In this document: positions 33,592-45,600 of the stretch, piece after piece
Position numbering within the stretch: the stretch's first letter is position 1
Layout of the letters: every line of letters begins with the position of its first letter
Source: Ilyonectria destructans
Taxonomy: Eukaryota > Ascomycota > Sordariomycetes > Hypocreales > Nectriaceae
Assembly (NCBI GenBank): GCA_020740775.1
Contig: JAHEWK010000022.1
Coordinates: 868,001 to 932,000 of the forward strand
Length of the DNA: 64,000 nt
Reading direction: 5' to 3'
Translations under genes and position numbers: made by a program
The notes under the pieces: generated by a model
Told to the model about the DNA's origin: nothing
Database searches by the model: none
The model's input: only the letters and a program-made list of their open reading frames with translations

Positions 33592-34715
33592 GGACGTCAC
33601 ATTCAGCAGCGTCCGACACCTGACTCGTCGACACATCGGAACCACGAAGCCGTCCAAGGACTTCGGCGGCGAGGACGACATGTTTCTGCGCTAGCATTCG
33701 AAATCTTCTGGCGCGGTTTGAAACGTAGAACGGCACGGCCAGGCCCTTGGTGCTCGTCAGGGTATACCGGTCGACCAGCAGTCGGTCTAGCAGATTCCAG
33801 GCAGGCCATCCTCGAGAACTCCGTCCCACTAACCATTTTCTAGCATACTTTGAGCCGAAAAGCTGTCCATTTGTACTTATCCACACCCCGTCCAATGAGT
33901 CCCTTGGGAGAATGCTCGAGGTCGGTATGTGCGTGGGAATGAGGCTCTCTTGCCGGACAACTCGGGGTCGACTAGGCCGTCGACCCGGGACGGCAATTAC
34001 ATGTTGCTGAGTCACCAAAGACCATACAAGTGCAGGTCGGCTCGGGCGCTCGTCTCCACTTTCGCATAGTTCTTCCCCAGGTTTAGCGCACCTTTCGAAG
34101 AATTGAGAGGCTTCTGTGGGACAAATGGCAGAGCTGACATGCCGAATCCCCTTCGAAGATCGGCCATCGGGCTTTTTGTGGCGTCGTGATGGTGGAATCT
34201 GTGGACAGCTCACAGGGCACGAACAGTGTGTCGGACTCGGTCGTTGCCTTGATCTCTCTTGTCTCATTCCCACCAATTCAATCTTGTCTGCCGTCAGTCT
34301 TCCATAGACCAGTTCAGTTCTGTCAAACGAGCCCTTCGCCGTGTACACCATGGTGACACGGTGATTAGATGATCGGGGGAGAGGGGAGAGAGGGGGCGTT
34401 GAAGGTCAGAAGGCGAAAGACTGGACAAAAGACAAATAGGCCCCCGTACCGTCGCAATGCGTGTTTAGTCCAGTAATCGAGCGAGTGGTCTAAACGGTAG
34501 TCAATGGGAATAGGGTCCGCAGCGAATTGTAGATCGCGATCCGGCCCGCGCTGCGACTTTGACCCTTTTGACCCTTTAAACCCCCTCCCACGGGAGAAGC
34601 TTTGGAAAAAGTGCGCGAGAAGCCGTCATCACGCGAGTTGTCCACTGCATCCACACCCCACTCACATGTTCTCCTGTTGTCTGGACCTGCACAGCGCACG
34701 ACTCCTCACCCTGCC
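33592..34715 (-). pseudogene. Degenerate Helitron Rep relic (H5)
   Basis: On the minus strand, with several frameshifts, the order of the intact Rep is recovered: DDGFSRTFSK (cf. EDFFPRTFPK); an IAIYNSL...TTRSITG frame-shadow of the NHSLNYWAKY region; KGSFDRTELVYGRLTADKI (cf. KGSFARVERVYGSLTADRL); GVDKYKWTAFRLK (cf. DADKYRRTACRFK); LLVDRYTLTSTKGLAVPFYVS (cf. LVNRY...TRTKGLAMVFYIT); and EVLGRLRGSD. The HUH region and the NKAMAVGLRHNHD stretch are deleted. It ends near 33592 in the same sequence that forms the isolated fragment at 17401-17515. Not functional. Confidence 0.8.
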
Positions 34716-35640
34716 GGCTCTAATTCACGAGCATAAGCCCTCCCGGAGAGAATAGGTTCTGCGACCCCTCTGAAGCAGTCGGCATGTTTCTCTCGGTGCG
34801 TCAAGAGAAGTATGCGGGCCATTGTGTGTGATAGATGATGTCGTCGCAATCATTGATGGGCTCAGTAGTCTTGCCAGCCGCAACAGATTGTTTCGAGAAA
34901 GTGTGGGGGTAGAGCCCGTGTTTTTGCGACGATCCGGCCCATCGTTCACCGAATGATCGACCGTATTATCGTGAATCCCTTTTTTCCCTTCTTCGATATT
35001 GGTGATTCGTGATTCTCTCTCCATCGCTCCCTCCTTTTTTCTTTCCTTTTTTTCTTTTTCCTTTTTGTGTGCGCAAGTTGCTTTTGCCGTCAATTCTTTC
35101 CTTGTTTTTTCTTCTTTTTCGTTTTCACCTTTCTTTCTTCCCTTTCATTTTTTTTAGGTCCTGCTTTCACTCATCCATTACTATCTTGTCTCTATTCTTG
35201 TTTCCTTCGTTAAAGTCAAGCCCTAGGCAAGTACCAGCCGGCACTATCTGTTTCCTCGTCGGCCACAAACAAGTTGTCACTCGCGTCTCGCATCCTCATT
35301 TCTTATTCCTCCTCCCCTATTCCTCCTCCCCACAACATCAGTAACAGCGTTCGATGCCATAGAGCATGAAAACGAGCGCTGTTAAGCATATGATGCAACC
35401 AATGGCGTACCGTCATCGACACCGTCGGAGACAGGCACAGTTTGTACATGTTCAGTCCTGATCAAAGTGGTTCAGGCATCACCGTCGCCTGGCCACCACG
35501 TCCGGATGCTTTTGCTCTTTCTTCCGCTGTATGTTGCCCGACACCCCGCTCCGCCCTATACTGCAAAGCAACATGGAGTTATCTCAGTTAGAGATTGATA
35601 GCAGTGGAAATGGCAGCCTACGCAATTCATCTGCGTACTC
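34716..35640. other. Intergenic, pyrimidine-rich, no gene
   Basis: The plus strand between 35020 and 35210 is T/C-rich with several poly-T runs. Its complement gives a Lys-rich open frame that I treat as composition noise. Nothing else was recognised. Confidence 0.4.
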
Positions 35641-37790
35641 TGTCACCTTCGCTCTTGCAGACCTGATCAGTCTCCTTGACTAAGGAGAGCCTCTACTTGG
35701 AGAACCCTGCCCGTCATTCCCCGTATTGCCATGTACCCAGCTAGCAAACATGCCGAGATTGAGGCCGGTGCCTTCAACGGAGAGTGCTGTAAAGTCCGCC
35801 GGTGAACACATCTTCCTAGGGGCAGGCCATTGTGCAGCACCTGCGTCACTCAAACAGATGTAGAGACGATTCGTGGACTGAAAAGACGATCTGTCGACTG
35901 TTCGAGGTCAAGTCATGCATGTTGCGTTTCAACTCGGCCACTTCCTCCGCAGCGGCCAACGTACTGTTAGCATAATCAGAATAACTGGGCATAGTTGTAG
36001 ACCACGTACCATGATTCATGTGCGCCGAGCGGCTTTCCGGGAATGGTTGAACAGATGAGCCGTGGGGAGCCAATGATGTAGCGCTCCTGTCAGAGCATTC
36101 ACGATTGCATCCGTCTTATGTTCTGCGCGAACGTAGCTTCTCAAGCCTTTGTGTTAGTACACTAAAGCCCACAGGAGCGACTACATACCTCGCTCAGGTG
36201 TCTGCAGAGGTCTCATCATGACTACCTTGGTGGAAAGCGTGCCGAAAATAAGGAGCAAGGTTACCGAACGAGTAGCGAAGAGCGTCAGAGGAATAAAGAT
36301 TGACAATAAGGATGGACGTGGGATCAAGAGAGAAGCGGGGGAACTGAGGGAAGTGAAGCGGTGCGAAAGAGGAAGAAGTACCGTCTTCAGACTCAAAAGA
36401 AAGAATAAGAAAGCTAGTACTGTACTAGCAAGACGGCTGGATCAGATGCCAATGGAGCGGGTGTGCGATCAGAGTTGAAGTATAACTTCAATCTGAGCAA
36501 GGTGATGTGTATGTGAATATGTCTATCGGAACTTGATGCAGCTCAAAACAAAGAGCCTCTTCGCTCCTTATACCCGCTAGCATGGCATAACTAGCTGCAG
36601 ACCACAAACACCTTGATTCTTAAGGTTCAGGTGTCGCGAAGCCGAGCGTCACAGAGTTAAACGTCGCTTAGCCAAAATATCACAGAGTTGAAGGCAGCAA
36701 GCTCGTCCTGTACCGTGCAGACACATGTCGCAAACTCAAACACCAGAGTGGGCCTCTTCGTTCCTTGCTGATGTCGCCCGTTCGAACTCTGCTTGCGTCA
36801 CGCTTCTTCACGCTGTGATGTGTGCCAGTCGAGCATGTCGCAGCTACGTACGTGATGGCTACAACAAAAGATCCAGGTCCGTCGACGGATTAGGTATAAA
36901 CAGCCTTCCTGGGCGACGGTTGAGTTACCTTGCCAAAGCTTACTTCGTTCTCACACGGGACGAGAAGGACAATGCTCGGATCCAGGCGACATCTGATACT
37001 TTGCAGTACGGTACTGTACAACGATGCACGCGTACGTGAGTTCAGTGTCGGTGTCTGGCTGCCTACAGTCTTTCGGTGAGCTGATCTCGGCCACATTTTA
37101 TGCAGTCTTGACGAGCCCTGTAGCGTCTTGTAGCGTCTTGTCGTGTCTCCGAGTGTCTTCGACTACCTGAAAACGTCTTGTCAGGTCTCGCCGTGTCTCG
37201 CAGGGTCCCGCAATGCCCTACACCCTCTTCGTCCGGTGTTTCTGCACATGTTCTTTGTCGTCGGCGTGTGTATAGCGGGGTGCGATTACCCACGTTGCCC
37301 ACCCAGTCACTTCAAATTTGGCAAACGGCATTGTGACATCGCAGCACCAACACAACGCCTCTTCTTAGATCGGCAGAGGATCAGTTTCCAGCCTATCCTT
37401 TACCAGACGAGCAAACCTTGTTTCTCAGCGTCCGTACGTTACCCCATGCTCCGCGGAGCAGTCTCTCCCCAGTCCACCCCAGTCACCCTTTTCAGTCGTC
37501 CCACTCCGGTCGACCTCTCCACTGACCCTCGCCAGTTGACCCTCGCTATCTCGTCCTTCCCCCGATCGCTTTGTGTGCCAGACCATTGCATGTACTAGAT
37601 GGCGGCTGCCAAGGAGGAAGAAAAAGAAAAAATTCGCTCCCTCACCGTTACTTCCGTCACTTTGGCTCCTTGACCCCGGGTTTGTTTGTCAACCCTCTCT
37701 ATCATCTCCATCTCGTCAGGTCTCTGGCAGGAGTCACTGCTCTGAGCGTCCGACCCTCAACTTTCTTAAAGAAATATTTGAGCTCGTGAA
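35640..37790 (-). repeat. Long dispersed repeat, copy C, left part (inverted relative to copy B)
   Basis: This stretch mirrors about 9060-11350 in reverse: the ends near 35690-35860 match 11340-11160, and the part at 37660-37770 matches 9170-9060. The GACACTACAAGAC satellite is shrunken here (37105-37215). Open frames are short and not conserved with copy B. Confidence 0.7.
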
Positions 37791-37794
37791 CTAG

Positions 37795-39925
37795 ACCTCA
37801 TATACCATGCTCCTGAGGGTAGGCTCCATACTCTGAAATGAAGTTCGTGATCAAAGCTATGGGCGGCGCACCCGATTCGTGGAGGTGGTACTCAAATATG
37901 GAGTTAGGGGGGTGCAGTCGTCTCACACAGTATACGACAAAACTGCTCTAGCCAGTCACGAAGCACTGTCTTTATTAATGTGTTCTTCTCCTTTCAGATA
38001 CATGCTTTCCTAGTCTTCAATTATAACGGGAGGGAGCCCTCGTTGAATCAAATAGTATACGAAAGTTCATACGCGCGTGCGCAGCTGCAATCTCTTCCTT
38101 ACTCATAGTTTTACCGGAAATTTATGCAGTAATGTGGGCATTCAAACTCTTGGGGTACGCGGTTAATGCTGGAGGTTCTTTGTTTGGGCGGAGGATGTGG
38201 CCATATTTGTTGAATTTTGTAGAAGGAGAAAGGTTGTATCTAGTCTGAAGTTCGACCTAAATGATCATGACGGGTTGGTGAGTATCATAGAGCCTTTCAC
38301 CCTTATTTCAAACTCCAAGACTCTCTCTAACCACTGCAACCTCAAGTGTTCATGACACGAAGGAAGCTCTCGGAGCGGCAGGCCCGCTGGACCTTAGGAC
38401 TGTGTAGCAATGGTAGCATGGGCCCTATGTACATATCCCACTTGTATTTAGCTGTACTGGTTAGCATTTTGCCTTCCTGCACAAAGTATTCTCATACAAT
38501 AGACAGCATACCTTCATTTGCATCATTCCAGATCGATTTAGCTTGCTCCTCAGTGACGCCATGGGTGATTTGAATTGTCAACTTGTTTTCAACGGGGCGA
38601 CGCTGACAGATTGGTGGAAATCAAGGCAAAGTAGTAGACAGTACCTCACCCCCCACCCCCCCTTCTCCCTTCTTCTCTCTTAAAAAAAGAAAATCCACCA
38701 CTAACGACGGGGCAATAATCCTCATGACTGAAGCAAAGCTATTGTGGAAGCTCTTTGAAGATTTTGGTTTGACATCAATATAGTATGGTTCGTCTGGCGT
38801 CTTTATAGACTCGCGAGTTGTCTCTGGGTGTTGTCTAAGAACAAGGCGAAGCTTGACCTTTAAAGATTACCAACGCCTAACGCACAGGAATGTGAAGGAT
38901 CCCAATCCTAGTCACGAACGTCACAAATAAGATTGTTATGCAATCTCCAATTAATATGGGCTCTAGTCGGTGTAGCATGTCTTCTCAACCCGAATCAGGG
39001 CGTCTCAAGTCAGCAATCGCAGCTGTAATGCCTCCATTCTTTGGTTGCTTGTTAATAAACAAAAAAAGAGCCTAGACTACATCCTCTAGCAAGGCATTGC
39101 AGTGCTCAGCCTAATCCGCTGGTCAATCAAGCGCTCTTTGTTTGTAAGCTTATTTCTAGCGGGGTAAAAAATAACTTCTATCTATACTATCCCCAACCCA
39201 CATAAGTGACAAGAATCGGTACTCATACTGTAAACACCCTTCACCATTCCAAGAGCCACCTCGTCCCTCGTTGTTGCCTGTTTATTTGTTAGCGCTCCAG
39301 GGGTAAGCTAAATTAGGGACTTTAACTCACAGTCCCAAGTCTTTGTTAGTAGTTCGTAGCATTTCGACGAATTAACTTTCTGCTGGTCCCCTAAACAAGC
39401 AGGTTTCCAGCGAATAGACATGAGATATAGCCGTAGTTCATCGTCTCTATATAGAGCAGTTATACCCCCATTAACATTATCTATGACCTGGTCTTCGAAA
39501 TCGCCGCAAAATTCTCGAGCCGCTCGTCTCTGAAAGGCTTCGTCCGCTTCAACGGTTTGATCCCATGCCCAGCGTGTATGACATGTAAGCCCATTTGAGC
39601 CCATAGCAGAGAGCTCATGGCTCACAGTGACAACGCTTGATGTAGCTGTTTTAACGATTCGGGATGTTACAGTTGGCGTGGTAACCCTTTTTTCCTTAGC
39701 TTCAAATGGCAATGTAGTGAGATCGACATACGGCCAGTATGCATTGATGGTAGGAATGGCGCACGTGAGAAGCAAGGAGAGCGAGAACATCATCTTCGGG
39801 TGAATGAGCATGCTAAAATGAGTAGATATACTTTACAGAGCGTGAAGCTATCTTATACATAGTATCAGTGCTTTAAATAGCAACTTCATCTTGGGTTGTA
39901 TGTCAACATCACCACCGAATGTTGA
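37795..39925. other. Single-copy island between two repeat pieces
   Basis: Unlike its flanks, this AT-richer stretch shares nothing I can see with the rest of the window. It is bordered on the left (37680-37762) and right (39930-40010) by the same roughly 80-base portion of the dispersed repeat in the same orientation, with several mismatches between the two. Its only supported gene is the secreted-protein gene at 39156-39811. The rest (37795-39150) holds no gene I can support. Confidence 0.6.
39156..39811 (-). CDS. Small secreted cysteine-containing protein (about 200 aa), one intron
   Basis: Exon 1 runs from ATG 39811 to 39331. A 53-bp intron 39330-39278 has GTGAGT at its start, a perfect GCTAAC branch site and CAG at its end. 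Exon 2 is 39277-39156. Without the splice the frame ends ten codons later. Residues 1-24 (MLIHPKMMFSLSLLLTCAIP...) form a clear signal peptide. The mature part has paired cysteines and ends in the pattern CYELLTKTWDCNN-EGRGGSWNGEGCLQYEY, similar in style to the C-terminal Cys/Gly motif of several fungal secreted proteins (recalled pattern). A second intron starting at the GTATGAG at 39222-39216 is possible and would change the last residues. A TATTTAAA box lies about 60 bp upstream. It is a candidate extracellular effector or cell-wall protein; function unknown. Confidence 0.6.
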
Positions 39926-39929
39926 CCTT

Positions 39930-40870
39930 AGGAGGAGTGTGTTTGTCAACCCTCCCTGTCATCTCCATCTTGTCAGGCCTCTGGCAGGGGTCACTGCTCT
40001 GAGCGTCCATTCCTCCAGCCTCTCTCCACCCTCCCCACTTCTCTTCCTTTCAGTCCCTCGTTACGTTCTTTCGTTCTGATGGGCACTCGTTGTTGCGGAC
40101 TGCCCCTCAGTGTCCTGATCCACCTCTTCCACAATGTCTGACGCTGTTGAACTTTCCGCATCTTAGCTCGAGCTAGTCTGTCTACGCTGCGCAGAGCACT
40201 GTTCGCCCTTGCGCTGTCTACCTCCACGACAGCGAACTCTATCAGGTTCTTGCGGTGGGCCTAGACGTGTATCAGCGTGCTATCGTTGCGCGAGTGTCGC
40301 GAGCATTTCTCGTCTTGTGTCCGCACGTTTTTGACAAGGTGGGGAACGACGGACGACGAACACATGTCAAACGACACACACCCTCGAAACATGTCAAAGG
40401 TCTAAATTGACCGTTCATTCACATGCACCCACACCAGACAAGTAGGTAACCTTTTTGGGGGCTCTCTGGAAGCTACAGTTTGTCGCACTTTAGTGGATCT
40501 AGTTGCCTACCTGGCAGAACCGACGCAGATCGTGAGCGTCTCCACGTCGTATCACTCACGACACTCGACAAACAGTGTACAAGTCATGAAAAGGAGCATG
40601 CCACCTCCGCAGCTAGCAAATGTGTCGAAAGAGAGGAGCAGCAGTATCGATGTAAAGCGCTCGTCCCTCACAAGGCGTCTGCACTTGTAGCTGCGATACA
40701 TACACCTTTCAAAGCACCTATGTCACCCAGTCAAACCTGCGTTCGCAGATGGCGACGTTACCCCACTCCTGGCATTTGATTCGCTTGTGGGGCAGCTCTT
40801 TGTGACTCACAGTCATCGCCACGAACCTCACAAGGAGACTCTTGCTTGTTGGGACGAGTAAAGTGCACAA
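39930..40870 (-). repeat. Long dispersed repeat, copy C, right part
   Basis: This continues the inverted match to copy B: 39930-40010 with 9170-9060, 40090-40165 with 9000-8918, 40310-40390 with 8780-8690, and 40790-40870 with 7720-7620. No coding motif. Confidence 0.7.
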
Positions 40871-41589
40871 ACTCTGCGCGTACTACACTCACTCCCTCAC
40901 TCGTCTCGTAAATAAACCTTCTAAGCGCACGCATGCCACAAAGTATCGGAGCCGGCAGGCACTACGGCGAGACGTTCGTTTTAAGGTTTGTCACGTATCT
41001 ACGGCGATTGTTCACTCCACATATCCAATGCCGATCCTACTCGAGCGACGAACAAGGTCACGTACATCATTGGATACGGCAACCACGAGCTTGCAGGGAC
41101 TGCGAAGCGGATAACGGATCTAACAGATCTAACGAATCTGTCAACCAATCTCAACACAGCTAGGCGAGTATGAGCACAGGTCGTTTCCTCTTTCGAACGA
41201 TCATCGTTTCGTGAGACCATCCAAAACTAGTGCCATTATCAAGTTACAGCCGAAAAAGGCATGTGGTACAGGGTAAGGTTTCTCTAATGATTTTGTGCTT
41301 TCTCCACAGGTCGCGAATGTTGATCATGTTCGCACCCCTGCCACCTGCGACCGATCAATCTCCATCTGTGCTACGAGGTTGGCTTCAAAAAAAAAAAAAA
41401 CATGCAACATGTAGCTGTGAAAAGGACTAAAATGACTCATGTCGGATACGTGGTGTCTAGTGTATATTTGCATGCTGGGTTTGGATGTGTCTGTACTAGG
41501 AGACTGCGCATGCAAGGGTCACTCAGTGTTGCTAATAATATAAACAATACGTATATTGGCAATGGACCCCTCGCAATATTATGCCTTTG
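40871..41589. other. Left flank of the Helitron array, no gene supported
   Basis: No recognised gene. A poly-A run of 14 lies at 41388-41401. Small open frames on both strands have no motif. Confidence 0.4.
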
Positions 41590-41637
41590 AGGAACGAAAA
41601 GGTTCTTTCTTCCGCGCCCTCCTTCGTAAACTCGGGC

Positions 41638-41800
41638 CACCAAACGATCCGTGCGAGCTGCCACAATCGTCGCGCCACCCAACTCAGCCTTCGTATTAGC
41701 CCCTTCTTTTCCACCACGCGTGCGCCATAACCCATGCGCCATCTTTGAGGCGGTTGGCGGCTTGAGCCACAATTTGTGCCACCACTATCGCCGGGGCTGC
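41638..41800. promoter_or_regulatory. GCCAC/GCCAT-rich 5' subterminal region of H1
   Basis: At least six irregularly spaced copies of a GCCAC or GCCAT hexamer core (GGGCCACC, GCGCCACC, GCGCCATA, GCGCCATC, GAGCCACA, GTGCCACC) lie just inside the proposed left end. The corresponding regions of H2 (50495-50610) and H3 (60530-60615) are rich in the same word. They could be iteron-like Rep-binding sites, by analogy with other rolling-circle replicons; binding has not been shown. Confidence 0.35.
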
Positions 41801-42660
41801 CGAGGTCATCAGATCCGGTGCCTAGTAAGCCTCATCTGGTGTCGCATATCACCACTAGGTTCGTGTGACTGGATATGAAATATGAAACGCGGCCCGTACT
41901 TTGGGATCGTGTATCCGGTTTCACATTCAACTTGTTGCATCAAGGACTCCAATCCTAACGACATAAGCTTAAGTAGCTATGCTCGAACACATGGCTGTTC
42001 AATTTCTTTTGTTCTTTAGATAATTCTCATCAATTGACTGGTGCCACCAATGATCCCTGTGGAGCCAATTGTCTGACATCTGGCGATTCCTCGTCGATTT
42101 CGAGCTTTGAAGTATTGGCTGGAAAACCGGAGGTCTTGAAGCAGGATATTTGCTTAGGGGTTCATCGCGATAGCAGGGCGTCACCTGACTTACCTACAGA
42201 TTGAATAGAATTGAATCGGATTGACACAATTCAATCCAACTCAATTTCACCGTATATGCCCTCAATTCAATTCAATTTAACCTGAAATTGAGTTAAATTG
42301 AGTTGTTCGGAGTGCTGGCTGCCAGAGCTGAGACTGCTATGTGTTTGATCCTTCGGATAGTCTCTTTCCGGCTCGGATAGGCCCTATCCGTGTGACACTA
42401 CGAATAAGCGACCTGATCTTTGACGGGCCACGCTTTGCGCAGTTGCCAGCTCCAGGAAACTACTGCTGTGATAGAACGAGCTACAACAGTGCATTGACCC
42501 TTCCCTCGTGCCTCTCTTGGGCTCTCAAGACCAGTTTCTTCGACGATGGACACGCTTATTTCTCCCGTTTGGCCCCCTATCGGTCCGGCATGGCGCCCTT
42601 TTCTCTGCCTATTCTTTTTCGCTCTTCACACAAGCAGATCCTGCTATTCCCGCTTACACC

Positions 42661-45600
42661 ATGCCTCGACCAGAGCCAGTGAAGGTTCCGCTTGAAGAGA
42701 TTCGCCGAACGCTGGAAGATCTAGACCGCCAACGCGCTCGAGACCGAGCTCAGCGGGGCTTCGAAACTACCCAGCCACGAAACCGGCCGGGTGGAGCCTT
42801 CGTTGACGAGACGGCCATACAGGTTCTCCGAAATTCCTCACAGGAGCCGGTTAGAGTCCCTCTTGACGAGATTCGCCGTACGTTAAGCGACCTGGACCGC
42901 CAGCATGTGGAAGAAAGAGCCCGCGGGAGGGGAGGTGGGAAGGCCATGTTACCTCCGGAGGAAATCGCCCGCACGATGAATGACCTAGACCGTCAGCGTG
43001 CCGAAGAAACAACTCGTAGAAGGCGAATAGCTCGGTCCCGGGAGGTCATGGAATCAGATCTCCCAAATGGGAAGCTCAGGGTACCCCTTGAGGAGGATAA
43101 CCGTACAATCGATGGTTTGGATCACCGGCATACCGAACACACAGCCCATCAGAGAGAACGGGGTCGCCAGCAAGAAGCATCGAAGCCACAGACCCAAGGC
43201 GAGAGGGTCATGGTGCCCCTCGAGGAGATCACCCGTACGTTGGCTGATCTAGATCGGCAGCATACCGAAGAAACTACCCGTCGGAGACAAGGAGAGCGTC
43301 CACAAGAGGCCGTGGAGTCGCAGCTCCGAGACGGCAGGCTTGGACTACCAACTGAGGAGATCACACGTACATTGAAGAACCTAGACCGCCAGCATGCGGA
43401 AGAAACACTTCATCGGACGCAAGGCACTGTCCGACAGGGGAAGATCTTATTACCGCCCGAAGAGATCGCTCGTACATTGGATGAGCTGAACCGGCGGCAC
43501 TCCGAAGGAACGGCCCGTCCCCGCACGTGTGATGATCTGGACCGCCTAACGGCGACCGATACCGAGCCGGTACAAGGGCCAAGCACCCCCGAACCGACCT
43601 TCCGTCCTCCGCAGACACCGCCTTCCCGCAAGCGCCATCGAACACAACAAGAAGGCCTTCTGACTCCACCGCCCTCGGGGCCAAGCCGCTCCCGGAAAAG
43701 GCCTAGGCAGCTGCACGAGACCGTCCAACTCCAGCAGCAATCCCTCGACGCATTTCTACAATACCGAGAGTCGTGCTTTCACGCTAAGAGGGACGCATCG
43801 TTATCAAGATCCTGGTGCAAAGAAGTCCCCCTCGTCCTTCAAATTGAGACTTCGAAGTCATTCTATGAGGCCTTCACCGACGAGAGCACGTTATCCATTT
43901 CCCATTGCATATTTTGCTACAGGAAATGCCCGCCAGCCAAGCTCACTACCACCCAGTGGAGAAATTACTTGATTCCCGCGTTGGTGCAGGCTACGACGGC
44001 TCTTCAGAAATGCAAGAAGTGTCTCCCACCAGATGGTGGCGATGGGGTCGACATTTGCCTCGAGTGCCGCAGCGGTTTTGAAAAAGGGAAGCTGCCAAAG
44101 GCCTGCTCGGTCAACAACATGGATATCGGATGTGAGCATCGTTATCCTCGTGAACTCGATGGCCTCTCCCCTATCGAGGAGAGGCTGATCGCTCTTCAGG
44201 CCCCTTTCGGCTATATCACGAAGTTCACTGTTGATAACAAAACGCCGTCAGGTGTCAGTTACCGGAAACACGTGAAGGGTCACATTGTCGTATTTCCAAA
44301 CAACGTAGATGACCTAGTTGCCACGGTGCTCCCTCACCCGCTTCTTCAGACAATCGAGAACATCCACGTGTCTTGGAGCGGCGCCAACAGACCCAGCCCA
44401 GCGGAAGTGGGGACTCTTCTTCAGGTGCGCAAGTCTCGAGTAACGGCCGCCATTTTATGGCTACAGAGGAACAATCCCCTCTACAAGGACATAAAAATCG
44501 ACCAGGATGAAATACAGAGCTGGCAGTACGCAGAGGGCTCGACAGTTCCCGCCGTTCTCATGGAGAGGATGCAGAGGGAGGAACCCTCGGCGGTGGAAAA
44601 GACGCACACGGACGCCATCGTCCCAAATACCGATCGCGGATTAGAGGAGAACCGGTTCACAAGCATTGAAGAACTCCTCACCTCGCTACGAGCAGACCCA
44701 AGCGACGCCGCCTCTATCTCAGTTGACAATGCGTCGATAGAACAGCCTCACCCACCACCTGAGAATGCCCATATGTCTGCTCCTGACCCAGAGAGTCTCG
44801 ACCGTGACGGTGATATCCTATACGAGACGTCAACGTCCGGCATGTTTCGTCTGGACGGGCCGTCCGCTTTCGCTGAGGCTGATAAGCTATCCTTCCTAGC
44901 TGAGGCTATCCAGCCGAGTCATACTGGACACGGCAATGATGTTGAACCTTCCGCTATGGCTGTCCACGCAGCAGGAGACCAACCGTTCATCCGAGTCGAG
45001 CGAGGTGCGGATTTCGCGGACAACCTGCACGAGGACTTCTTTCCACGGACCTTTCCGAAGCTTTTCCCGTGGGGGAGGGGTGGCCCTAAGGCGCTGAGCG
45101 AGCCGGACGACAATTTACACGACGCTTCGGAGCCAGCAAGGCGCGGCGCAAATCACTCGCTCAATTATTGGGCCAAATATGTGTTGCGACGACATGGAGG
45201 TCGGTTTGCCACCCATCCGGTCTTTTGTTTCTTGGTCTTCAACATCCTCCTGCGATCCACGAACCGACGTATCAGCATGGTCCGTATGGCAAGGGGCTCC
45301 TTCGACAGATTCGAACGGGTCTATGGAAGCCTGACGGCGGAGCGACTAAAAAGAGCCGAAGAAGAGATGCGGGAGACAAGGACCACGACGGATCCGGACA
45401 TATCGTTCTTGCTTCGCGAATTGTCCATCTTTGGCCACGCACAGCCGCTCTCCAATGAAACTCGGCTTTTGATGCGGAGGAAGATACAAGCAGTTAACAT
45501 CTGGACCGGTATGCCTGCCATTTGGATTACCATCAATCCCAACGATATTAACAACCCGGTCAAGATGTGGCTCTCCATCCACAGGCTCCACGAGTACAAC

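Noticed and set aside
42508..42660. A 51-codon N-terminal extension of the H1 Rep-helicase frame
   Set aside because: It starts at GTG, has no ATG, and the methionine at 42661 aligns with the starts of H2 and H3.
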